Virus record (IMG/VR): IMGVR_UViG_3300025889_000248
Location: 1 to 42,019 of that record
Direction: 5' to 3' (one strand)
Length of the DNA stretch: 42,019 nt
From: a virus
Shown here in pieces: positions 23,349 to 28,802 of this stretch. Both the position numbers and the translations under genes were made by a program. Below the pieces are notes generated by a model, which made no database searches, was not told where the DNA came from, and saw only the letters and a program-made list of their open reading frames with translations. Position 1 is the first letter of the stretch. Every line of letters starts with the position of its first letter.

Positions 23349-23402
23349 CCCCGACCCCGAACCCCGAACCCGAAAGCCCGAAGCCCGAAGCCCGAAGCCC
23401 GA
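23349..23402. repeat. CCCGAA heptamer run
   Basis: Text reads CCCGACCCCGAACCCC, then GAACCCGAAAG, then four consecutive CCCGAAG-type units before TTAATTAG. Units vary between CCCGAA, CCCGAAC and CCCGAAG. Similar short runs recur at 24068-24088 and 24150-24175, so this is part of a wider motif family. Confidence 0.7.
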
Positions 23403-23406
23403 TTAA

Positions 23407-23613
23407 TTAGTAATGAGTCCACCCATAGTCATCGAACCTTGACCTATAGTCTGTCCCACTCTCCCGAATCGCGATGTGATCATATCCCGATTTCTTGAGT
23501 CCATCAAACCGAACATATCCTACGACCCATGATTTTGCCTCGTCGTAATTGTCTGACTCGTGCAATGTAATCCGATCAAATTCAGTCTCACACCCTAAAA
23601 CTTGATACTTCAT
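23407..23613 (-). CDS. Small acidic protein (68 aa)
   Basis: Starts MKYQVLGCETEFDRITLHESDNYDEAKSWV and ends RSRFDDYGWTHY. Overlaps the upstream 64-aa gene by ATGA. No recognisable motif; it has one Cys and an acidic, aromatic-rich surface. Paired with its neighbour in a two-gene unit read from the promoter at 23833. Confidence 0.55.
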   Translation of the reverse strand: MKYQVLGCETEFDRITLHESDNYDEAKSWVVGYVRFDGLKKSGYDHIAIRESGTDYRSRFDDYGWTHY

Positions 23614-23804
23614 GCCGCTTCCTCCTGCTCTAATACTTCCATAGCGTGCTCAAGTGCCTCTTGCTCGCTGTCGATTCCGTAACAAGTGAAGCAATGGTAA
23701 TCGACCCACTGCCCTCCGATTGGCGTTTGCAAGTTAAAGTTGCTGGTTCCGTTCCACTCGATACGCAAGTGCTGCTCGTTGTGCTCTACTTCCCAATACT
23801 TCAT
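23610..23804 (-). CDS. Small acidic protein (64 aa)
   Basis: Starts MKYWEVEHNEQHLRIEWNGTSNFNL and ends with a Glu-rich helix (SEQEALEHAMEVLEQEEAA). The beta-then-helix layout resembles small DUF-type phage proteins. AGAGAGGAAAG precedes ATG 23804. It shares its MKY start with the next gene (23407-23613), suggesting the two may be diverged duplicates (inference). Confidence 0.55.
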   Translation of the reverse strand: MKYWEVEHNEQHLRIEWNGTSNFNLQTPIGGQWVDYHCFTCYGIDSEQEALEHAMEVLEQEEAA

Positions 23805-23832
23805 TTTCTTTCCTCTCTACTAGAATAATCCC

Positions 23833-23861
23833 ACACTATCCCACACTGTATAGTATGTCAA
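23833..23861 (-). promoter_or_regulatory. Promoter of the 64-aa and 68-aa genes
   Basis: Minus strand: perfect -35 TTGACA (23861-23856), 17-nt spacer, TAGTGT (23838-23833). AGTGTGGGAT occurs twice around the -10, followed by TTATTCTAGTAG and a GAGAGG site. The doubled AGTGTGGGAT could be an operator. Confidence 0.6.
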
Positions 23862-24241
23862 CAGGAAAAATCGCACCGGGTTGAATTTTCTTCCGGGCGC
23901 GATTCGTGAACAATTGTTCGGGTTACGCTGCCGGGCAAAACCACTGGCGCACAAAACACTGCTGTAGGTTACGCTGCCGGGTAACACCACTGGATACAAT
24001 AACACTGCTGTAGGTTATCCGACGTAGTAACCCGAACAATTACTCGGGTTGACCCCGACGCTGGCGAATCCCGAACCCCGAACCCCGAATATTGGTGATT
24101 TATCTGAGAGGCGCTGAGAGGCCCGTAGAATAACCCGAACAATTTTCAGCACCCCGAACCCGAAAAAACCCGAATCGGCGCTGAGGGGGGCGTTTCTGTG
24201 GCTCTACGACCCCGCCAGCCGCCCCGCATGGAGCGCAGGCG
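23862..24241. other. Non-coding region downstream of terS
   Basis: No gene of convincing length is seen on either strand. The region holds a palindrome copy (about 23909), the 46-bp tandem repeat, several CCCGAA/TTCGGG copies and a G/C-rich 3' part before the terS stop. It may carry RNA signals or a DNA site. Confidence 0.6.
23921..24012. repeat. 46-bp tandem direct repeat
   Basis: Two adjacent 46-bp units, 23921-23966 and 23967-24012. Both begin GGTTACGCTGCCGGG and end AACACTGCTGTA-type text; they differ at about 7 positions. Each includes GCCGGG and CCACTGG. A third partial start (GGTTATCCG) follows. Not a CRISPR: only two units and no spacer. Confidence 0.8.
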
Positions 24242-24820
24242 CTATTCGTCGGCTTCGCCGCTATAATCCGTTATAGGGATATGTTCGGGTTTTGTGGGAT
24301 TTTGTTCAGGTGTTACGTCAATCATTCGATCTTTAGCACGCTGCATGAATTCTTGGAGTTGTTCAACGATTTGATCACGCGACAGGTTATCGACTGTTTC
24401 GTGCGTTACATGGCTACGAGCGACCATTAGGCCCGTCACTTTCAGGCGCAGTTCTTCTGCTTTGATTGCTGCACCGAAGTTCCCTGCTTCCCATGCTTCG
24501 TCCCGAAGTCTCTGCATATCCCGAACAGATTTCGTTATTGTGACCCCGTATTTGCTTTCGAGTTCTTGGCGCATTTCTTCCATGCGTTCTTTGACGCGCG
24601 GATTGTTTAGAAGCTGCACTGCTGATACGTTCGGGTTTTTGTATCCTGCTGCTCTGGCTGCTGCGGTCTGCGTCATATCTTTATGAATGTAGTTATCCAG
24701 AAACTTCTGCTGCGGTGGCGTTATTCGCTTTCCGCCTTTTTCGATTTGCTCCCCGACTTTCGGCACAACACTTTCCCCGCTTGATTTCCTGCCACACTCT
24801 ACCGCGCGGCTTCGCCCCAT
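24242..24820 (-). CDS. terS: Terminase small subunit
   Basis: The HTH-containing core GKRITPPQQKFLDNYIHKDMTQTAAARAAGY, then PNVSAVQLLNNPRVKERMEEMRQEL, is the pattern of Terminase_2 small subunits. The rest is helical, with a KVTGLMVARSHVTHETVDNL stretch and an acidic tail. I annotate from ATG 24820; an upstream TTG (24868) and a downstream GTG (24766) are alternative starts. It recognises the packaging site and feeds DNA to TerL. It is placed outside the late operon, beside the early repeat array. Confidence 0.85.
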   Translation of the reverse strand: MGRSRAVECGRKSSGESVVPKVGEQIEKGGKRITPPQQKFLDNYIHKDMTQTAAARAAGYKNPNVSAVQLLNNPRVKERMEEMRQELESKYGVTITKSVRDMQRLRDEAWEAGNFGAAIKAEELRLKVTGLMVARSHVTHETVDNLSRDQIVEQLQEFMQRAKDRMIDVTPEQNPTKPEHIPITDYSGEADE

Positions 24821-24876
24821 GCAAGCCCAATAGTTCCCATACTTCACATCAACATCATCAATCAACAATTACATCA

Positions 24877-24912
24877 GGGGGGGTAAGGTATATACCCCCC
24901 CCTATAGGGGGG
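24877..24912. repeat. G/C palindrome beside terS
   Basis: Seven G at 24877-24883, then TAAGGTATATA, eight C at 24895-24902, TATA, and six G at 24907-24912. The G and C runs can pair two ways, giving a hairpin or a cruciform. It ends where the TTGACGTA repeats begin. Confidence 0.7.
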
Positions 24913-25075
24913 TGACGTAGTTGACGTAAAATAACTCTTTGATTTTATTAAACTATTTACGTCAAAACGGTTTTTTGACGTAGTTGACGTAAACTAATAA
25001 ACCATTGGTTTTGTTTACAATTCTACGTTACGTCAACTACGTCAACTTTTGACGTGAATTTTTCTGACGTAAATA
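24913..25075. repeat. TTGACGTA repeat array (candidate operator or origin iterons)
   Basis: At least nine copies of TTGACGTA or close variants lie in direct and inverted orientation. Examples are TGACGTAGTTGACGTAAA at 24913-24930 and 24976-24993, and its complement at 25028-25045. Single copies sit at 24956-24967, 25047-25058 and 25064-25073. The spacer sequence is AT-rich. The core equals the -35 box used by many phage promoters. Confidence 0.75.
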
Positions 25076-25077
25076 AT
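25049..25077 (+). promoter_or_regulatory. Possible upstream tandem promoter
   Basis: TTGACG (25049-25054), 17 nt, AATAAT (25072-25077), a 5-of-6 match at -10. It lies within the repeat array and would read into the 141-aa gene ahead of the main promoter. Confidence 0.35.
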
Positions 25078-25116
25078 GTAATGAAATCAACGCATAATTT
25101 TTTTTACCTTTTATGC

Positions 25117-25145
25117 TTGACGTGCCTATATGGCATGGGTATATA
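25117..25145 (+). promoter_or_regulatory. Main early promoter of the plus-strand cluster
   Basis: TTGACG (25117-25122), 17-nt spacer, TATATA (25140-25145). It is followed by TGGGACATCTAGTAAAACGG (25146-25165), then AG, and ATG 25176. The best promoter in the window and the template for the shared leader described in the findings. Confidence 0.8.
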
Positions 25146-25175
25146 TGGGACATCTAGTAAAACGGAGTATATGAC

Positions 25176-25601
25176 ATGACCAACGAAAACATCAGAACCC
25201 GCATCTTGCGCGACTTAGATGGTGACTTAACCACGGACAGCAACCACGCGACACGCCGTATGTTTCGCTGCTGGTTGGATGGTTCTTATTTGGGCGAGGA
25301 TCACTACCGCTCTAATGTAGAATTCATCAAGGGTAATAGCCATGACCGCAAAGCCATGCGGCGTTTTATTATTAGTGAGTTCGTGAAGTACATTGCACAC
25401 GATGCACATTGTTCAGCAAGTTACGCGCAAAAAGTTATCGTTGAGCGGTTCAGCAAGGACTATCTGAATATGCTAAACGATGTCTTGATTGATGAGGCGA
25501 TTGAGTTTGGCGCGGAGCATAGTTCGCAGTCTATGGATGATCTGCGAGCTTTGGGCGTTGTCAAAGTTATTTTTACTCCTGTTAATACGGGGGCCGCGTG
25601 A
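25176..25601 (+). CDS. First gene of the early plus cluster, helical (141 aa)
   Basis: Starts MTNENIRTRILRDLDGDLTTDS. Central helix-rich text includes DRKAMRRFIISEFVKYIAHDAH and YAQKVIVERFSKDYLNMLNDVLIDEAIEFG. It lies 30 bp after the early promoter with GGAG upstream of ATG. No clear domain is seen. As the first early gene it may act against the host or as a regulator (inference). Confidence 0.6.
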   Translation: MTNENIRTRILRDLDGDLTTDSNHATRRMFRCWLDGSYLGEDHYRSNVEFIKGNSHDRKAMRRFIISEFVKYIAHDAHCSASYAQKVIVERFSKDYLNMLNDVLIDEAIEFGAEHSSQSMDDLRALGVVKVIFTPVNTGAA

Positions 25602-25828
25602 TGCTGAAGGATAGACGCAAGCAATGGCAGAAAGACTGCATCAACTATAGCTGGTCCCGTTGTGGCACTGTTGCGACTGAGCGTGGTTATAGCACTGATC
25701 TACGTTTAAAGCGCGTTAATGCGATGCTTGAGGCTGACGATCACCAAGCCTCATTCACTTGGTACAATGAGGAGCTTTCGGCGCGTCACGTTGATCGCCC
25801 CGCGTCTGAATATAAGGAGGCTGCATGA
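25601..25828 (+). CDS. Small protein of the early cluster (75 aa)
   Basis: Starts MLKDRRKQWQKDCINYSWSRCGT and ends RHVDRPASEYKEAA. ATG 25601 overlaps the previous stop (TGATG). The KRxKQWQKDCINYSWSRCG segment and LRLKRVNAMLEADDHQA suggest a helical fold. Not recognised. Confidence 0.5.
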   Translation: MLKDRRKQWQKDCINYSWSRCGTVATERGYSTDLRLKRVNAMLEADDHQASFTWYNEELSARHVDRPASEYKEAA

Positions 25829-26229
25829 TGCTTTACATGGCATATGGAATGAACACGAACAGGGACGCGATGGCAAATCGCTGCCCGAAGGCCAAACCAT
25901 TGGGCGGGTTTTACCTGCCCGACACGCGGCTAGTCTTTCGAGGCGTTGCTGATATTGTGCCCGATCCAGATTATATCTGCCCCGTTGTTTTGTGGGAGAT
26001 CACGCACGATTGTTTGCGTGCTCTTGACAGGTTGGAGGGTTATCCGACTTTATACAATCGGCGCAAAGTTAACTGTGGCTGGCTTGTATATGAGATTAAT
26101 GACAAAACCCGAACAAGTCCCCCGACTGGTGGGTATTACAAGATGATCGAGGACGGCTACAAAGAGTTCGGGTTAGACGACTATTGTTTGCGCCGTGCTT
26201 TATCCGAAGCTGAGGAGGTTGCGGCATGA
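25828..26229 (+). CDS. Gamma-glutamylcyclotransferase-like protein (AIG2/GGCT fold, 133 aa)
   Basis: N-terminal YMAYGMNTN (3-11) is the GGCT substrate-loop signature. It is followed by FRGVADIVP, VVLWEITHDCLRALDRLEGYP with the expected catalytic Glu70 in LDRLEG, and a C-terminal GYYKMIEDGYKEFGLD. Family members cyclise gamma-glutamyl peptides to release 5-oxoproline and a free amine. In published comparative work on amidoligases, GGCT-like enzymes are among the genomic partners of the amidoligase family. Start: ATG 25828, with GGAGG 8 nt upstream; ATG 25825 is adjacent. Confidence 0.8.
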   Translation: MLYMAYGMNTNRDAMANRCPKAKPLGGFYLPDTRLVFRGVADIVPDPDYICPVVLWEITHDCLRALDRLEGYPTLYNRRKVNCGWLVYEINDKTRTSPPTGGYYKMIEDGYKEFGLDDYCLRRALSEAEEVAA

Positions 26230-26528
26230 GTTACACAGCAAGAGTTTTAGGAATTACTGTTCACGAGTGGGGAGAAGAAGGACAAGGCGCTCTTGTTTGC
26301 AACAAGGGCGGCTATCGTATCGGGGAGTTCCCGACATTACAGGCCGCGCTTTTCGAGGTTCGCGACCAATTCGAAGACTATGTGGTCAACGAGAATGGTT
26401 TTATTCAAACGTCATTGATTGAGGACGCTGATTCATACCCCGACCCGAAGGGCGACTATATCGCTGACTATGACATTATCATTGAGCGCGTGGAGCGTGT
26501 AGGAGCAGAGGAGCTAGAAGCGGCATGA
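26226..26528 (+). CDS. Small protein of the early cluster (100 aa)
   Basis: Starts MSYTARVLGITVHEWGEEGQGALVCNKGGYRIGEFP. A beta-strand N-half is followed by a helical end (YDIIIERVERVGAEELEAA). It overlaps the GGCT stop by ATGA. I do not recognise the family. Possibly a small partner of the GGCT-like enzyme. Confidence 0.55.
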   Translation: MSYTARVLGITVHEWGEEGQGALVCNKGGYRIGEFPTLQAALFEVRDQFEDYVVNENGFIQTSLIEDADSYPDPKGDYIADYDIIIERVERVGAEELEAA

Positions 26529-26713
26529 GGTTTTTACAACAAACTGACATTGACGGCGGGGTGTATTTACTCCCTGCCGCGCAAGTGTCGATTACCGAAA
26601 CTGAGCTTGAGTGGCTGATTGAGGGCTTAGATGCGCTTATTCTGCCCGATAGATCGAAACGCATTAAGCGTGCGCTTAAACGTGCGCTTGGTGAAATTGA
26701 AGGGGCGGCGTGA
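26525..26713 (+). CDS. Small basic helical protein (62 aa)
   Basis: MRFLQQTDIDGGVYLLPAAQVSITETELEWLIEGLDAL, then RSKRIKRALKRALGEIEGAA. Start and stop overlap neighbours (ATGA, TGATG). It has a beta start and two helices, one amphipathic and basic. Not recognised. Confidence 0.5.
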   Translation: MRFLQQTDIDGGVYLLPAAQVSITETELEWLIEGLDALILPDRSKRIKRALKRALGEIEGAA

Positions 26714-26859
26714 TGGATAAGAAAGATTTATTTATTGCGATGCTTGAGGAGATGGATCGCGATTTAAAGAGCATTGATTGGCAGGATGTTTTCATTGCTA
26801 TTGCTTGCTTTGCTCTTGTTGGTCTTTGGATTGCTGGCGTTTCTGCTGGCTGGTTTTAG
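26713..26859 (+). CDS. Small single-pass membrane protein (48 aa)
   Basis: ATG 26713 overlaps the previous stop (TGATG). The product MDKKDLFIAMLEEMDRDLKS is followed by a hydrophobic segment, IDWQDVFIAIACFALVGLWI, and AGVSAGWF. One membrane helix at about residues 23-46. The gene ends in TTTTAG, which also supplies AGGAG for the next gene. A holin-like or host-takeover role is possible, but no evidence is specific. Confidence 0.6.
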   Translation: MDKKDLFIAMLEEMDRDLKSIDWQDVFIAIACFALVGLWIAGVSAGWF

Positions 26860-26869
26860 GAGAGATAGC

Positions 26870-27079
26870 ATGACTAAAAAAAGAACATATAAAGTTTGGA
26901 CTGAGTACGATGACAAGACCCTTGATGATTTGAGGCGCAAGAATGTTTCTATTCGGCATATTGCTGGGATTTTAGGGAGGACTGAATCTTCTATCAACAA
27001 TCGCCTTGCTTTTTTCAAGCCTCTTGATCCGCCCGAGGTTAAAAAGAAATCTTGGCTTGATTGGATTATGGGCAGATAA
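26870..27079 (+). CDS. HTH DNA-binding protein (69 aa)
   Basis: The start (26870) has AGGAGA 6 nt upstream; a longer hydrophobic extension in the same frame is the shadow of the 48-aa gene. KVWTEYDDKTLDDLRRKNVSIRHIAGILGRTESSINNRLAF has a GcrA/Myb-like HTH layout. The C-terminus is basic. It probably regulates phage or host promoters (inference). Confidence 0.6.
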   Translation: MTKKRTYKVWTEYDDKTLDDLRRKNVSIRHIAGILGRTESSINNRLAFFKPLDPPEVKKKSWLDWIMGR

Positions 27080-27080
27080 A

Positions 27081-27112
27081 AGAGGGGCGGTTTTTCCGCC
27101 CTTCTTTATGTT
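27081..27112 (+). terminator. Terminator of the early cluster
   Basis: AGAGGGGCGG, a TTTTT loop, CCGCCCTTCT and a short T-rich tail. The 10-bp stem (27081-27090 with 27096-27105) has one wobble. It ends the unit that begins at 25176. Confidence 0.75.
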
Positions 27113-27140
27113 TGCAACCCGAACAAGTGTGCGATATGTA
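27112..27140 (+). promoter_or_regulatory. Promoter of the small RNA
   Basis: TTGCAA (27112-27117), exactly 17 nt, TATGTA (27135-27140). The spacer contains CCCGAACAA. It directly follows the cluster terminator, so its transcript begins about 27147. Confidence 0.6.
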
Positions 27141-27146
27141 TAAGGG

Positions 27147-27235
27147 GCAGGTATCGCTGAGTCTGTGCGTATTCTTGGCGATAAACTCCCCCCCCGCCCG
27201 GCTAGGATTCGCACTGCAACGGCGGGGGTTTTTTT
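27147..27235 (+). ncRNA. Candidate small RNA (about 89 nt, two hairpins)
   Basis: It starts after the 27112-27140 promoter. A first stem pairs TATCGC (27152-27157) with GCGATA (27178-27183). The second is the terminator stem CCCCCGCC (27191-27198) with GGCGGGGG (27221-27228), then T7. No ribosome site with a coding frame longer than a few codons is seen. The loop of the second hairpin holds CGGCTAGGATTCGCACTGCA. Likely an independent phage small RNA. Confidence 0.55.
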
Positions 27236-27308
27236 GTGCGTTCTATGACAAAACGGATTTAAATCCCGATTATAATCCGCCCCGAACATAATTTTTCTTA
27301 TTTAACTA

Positions 27309-27337
27309 TTGACCCAAATCATAAGATTTGTTATGTA
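27309..27337 (+). promoter_or_regulatory. Promoter of the second early cluster
   Basis: TTGACC (27309-27314), 17-nt spacer, TATGTA (27332-27337). It is followed by GGGTTATCTAGTAAACAATG and GAG before ATG 27368. Same design as at 25117, and its -10 box equals that of the small RNA. Confidence 0.8.
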
Positions 27338-27367
27338 GGGTTATCTAGTAAACAATGGAGAATTATC

Positions 27368-27769
27368 ATGGGATTAGATATGTATCTGACGGGCGACAAG
27401 TACACGCCTTCTTTTGGTGACAACAAGCGCGAGGTTGTTGATGGCTATGAGGTTGAGGGCTTGCGTCTAAAGCTGGCTTACTGGCGTAAGCACTGGGCTT
27501 TGCACAATTACATTGAGGATCATTACGACTCCAACGACGACCACAGGTTTTATCTTGAGAGTGATGACTTGCGGGACATTGCCAACGCTGTTGAGGGTGG
27601 CAAGTTGGTTGACCCGAATGATCTTGATGAGATGCCGAGCTACCGCAGCGTTTATGCTCATTGGCGCGAACCCGAACAAGTTCGTGAAACTGTCAATGCG
27701 CTGCGCAAAGCTGCTGACTGGGTTGATGGCGGGGATTGGCGTTCTGTTGAATATGTAGGGAGTTGGTAG
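27368..27769 (+). CDS. GLDMYL-type phage protein (133 aa)
   Basis: Begins MGLDMYLTGDKYTP and contains LAYWRKHWALHNYIEDHYDS, FYLESDDLRDIANAV, and ends WRSVEYVGSW. The MGLDMYL...YWRK...HNY pattern is a widespread phage protein family of unknown function; its conserved YWRK and W-containing ends are kept here. It is the first gene after the 27309 promoter. Confidence 0.65.
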   Translation: MGLDMYLTGDKYTPSFGDNKREVVDGYEVEGLRLKLAYWRKHWALHNYIEDHYDSNDDHRFYLESDDLRDIANAVEGGKLVDPNDLDEMPSYRSVYAHWREPEQVRETVNALRKAADWVDGGDWRSVEYVGSW

Positions 27770-27770
27770 G

Positions 27771-27977
27771 ATGAGTAAGATGGGAAATTATGTTGTGAGT
27801 TTGCAAGAAAGCGCGATGATGCCGTGCCCCGACTGCGATGGTGATGGCGTTGTGGCTGTTGAAGTCCCGAAGCCACATTCACCGAGCCGCGATATTGGCG
27901 AGCTTTACGAGGAGTTGCATCATTGTGAGCTTTGCGATGGCTTGGGAGAGATTGAGCGGGAGGACGAAGATGAGTGA
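27771..27977 (+). CDS. DnaJ-type zinc-finger protein (68 aa)
   Basis: Two CxxC-GxG-type modules, CPDCDGDGVV (residues 19-28) and CELCDGLGEIE (52-62), as in the zinc domain of DnaJ-like proteins. Everything else is acidic or short. It probably binds a protein or peptide partner. The first base follows the previous gene by 1 bp. Confidence 0.7.
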   Translation: MSKMGNYVVSLQESAMMPCPDCDGDGVVAVEVPKPHSPSRDIGELYEELHHCELCDGLGEIEREDEDE

Positions 27978-28038
27978 GCGTGAGATGGACAAGATGTTGG
28001 ACGATGTTTTTCGCAAGGTATTTGGAGAGCTATGGTGA
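27970..28038 (+). CDS. Very short ORF (22 aa) in the cluster
   Basis: ATG 27970 overlaps the zinc-finger gene stop and the frame (MSEREMDKMLDDVFRKVFGELW) ends as TGATG at the next start. This bridging arrangement suggests real translation or a coupling peptide. Too short to judge further. Confidence 0.35.
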   Translation: MSEREMDKMLDDVFRKVFGELW

Positions 28039-28325
28039 TGGAGAAACCGACATTCCGCTACTTGCTGGATCGTTTGGACGAGGTGAAAACGCAGTCTGAT
28101 CTGGACAGGATTAAGGACGAGGTTGAGGGTCTTTTGCCCCTTGATCGTTTCGAGGGTGAAGAGAAGGGCTTTGATGTGCTGGGCGCGATTGACGATGTTA
28201 AGCGCGATTACATTAGTAGAGCCTTGAAGAAAGCCCCGACATTGCACGAGGCGGCAGATTTGCTTGGGCTAAAGAGCTATCAGGTTCTTGTAAATTGGAT
28301 GAAGAAGCTAGGGGTAAGCAAGTGA
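28038..28325 (+). CDS. Fis-like HTH protein (95 aa)
   Basis: C-terminal DYISRALKKAPTLHEAADLLGLKSYQVLVNWMKKLGVSK has the layout of Fis/NtrC-type HTH domains. The N-terminal half is a charged helical region (DRLDEVKTQSDLDRIKDEVEGLLPLD). Start ATG 28038 (28032 alternative). Probably a DNA-binding regulator. Confidence 0.65.
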   Translation: MEKPTFRYLLDRLDEVKTQSDLDRIKDEVEGLLPLDRFEGEEKGFDVLGAIDDVKRDYISRALKKAPTLHEAADLLGLKSYQVLVNWMKKLGVSK

Positions 28326-28564
28326 TTGAGTTCTTTACTGCGTTGCTTATTGATTACACCTTGCAGGGCAACAAGATGAGGACAACTGTTTGGTTTGAAA
28401 CTGAGCGCCATTGTCAGGAGGTCATGGATCGGAACATTGCAGAGCCTTTGTACAATTACTTGTACGCGCTTTATGGAAATGACATGATGATGACGTGTTA
28501 TGTATCGGAGGAAGTATCTCATGATTTGGTTAGGCCAAAACTTAGACCGAAGGGTTTGAAATGA
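28322..28564 (+). CDS. Small protein (80 aa, GTG start)
   Basis: GTG 28322 overlaps the previous stop (GTGA). Text MIEFFTALLIDYTLQGNKMRTTVWFETERHCQEVMDRN then YNYLYALYGNDMMMTCYV. Beta-helix mixture; not recognised. It overlaps the next gene by 4 bp. Confidence 0.5.
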   Translation: MIEFFTALLIDYTLQGNKMRTTVWFETERHCQEVMDRNIAEPLYNYLYALYGNDMMMTCYVSEEVSHDLVRPKLRPKGLK

Positions 28565-28770
28565 GCTTGAGTCCAGAAAAAACGGAGAGGATCATTAGTG
28601 ATCTTCTCCAAGAGTTGCCCGAGAAGTTTTCTTTGTCTGACTCGCGCAACTTAGTTTGCGAACTTTTGTTCGGGTTAGGTATAAATCCAGATGATTTGCC
28701 TGTCTTTTTGCTGCTTGTTGTTGATGCTTACATGGGAGACCGCGCAGTTGATCGGATGAAAGAAAGGTGA
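28561..28770 (+). CDS. Small helical protein (69 aa)
   Basis: MSLSPEKTERIISDLLQELPEKFSLSDSRNLVCELLFGLGINPDDLP then a hydrophobic VFLLLVVDAYMGDRAVDRMKER. Possible membrane-proximal helix. Its 3' end carries the promoter for the Q-rich gene. Not recognised. Confidence 0.5.
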   Translation: MSLSPEKTERIISDLLQELPEKFSLSDSRNLVCELLFGLGINPDDLPVFLLLVVDAYMGDRAVDRMKER

Positions 28771-28776
28771 TATAAC
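28748..28776 (+). promoter_or_regulatory. Promoter of the Q/G/M-rich gene
   Basis: TTGATC (28748-28753), 17 nt, TATAAC (28771-28776), the closest -10 match in the window. It overlaps the 3' end of the 69-aa gene. The leader contains CCGAATAAGTTTACTTGGAG before ATG 28803. It suggests independent, strong expression. Confidence 0.65.
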
Positions 28777-28802
28777 CCGAATAAGTTTACTTGGAGATCG
28801 TC

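Larger units (their letters stand above)
23182..23406. other. Repeat-rich non-coding gap
   Basis: Between the amidoligase promoter and the 68-aa gene no gene is seen. It contains the palindrome GAACAATTGTTC (23203-23214), a (TGTGTATA)-type microsatellite (23296-23348) and a run of CCCGAA-type heptamers (23349-23402). Confidence 0.7.

Noticed and set aside
23921-24012. CRISPR-like array
   Set aside because: The units are direct tandem copies with no spacers, only two complete units, and no cas genes nearby.
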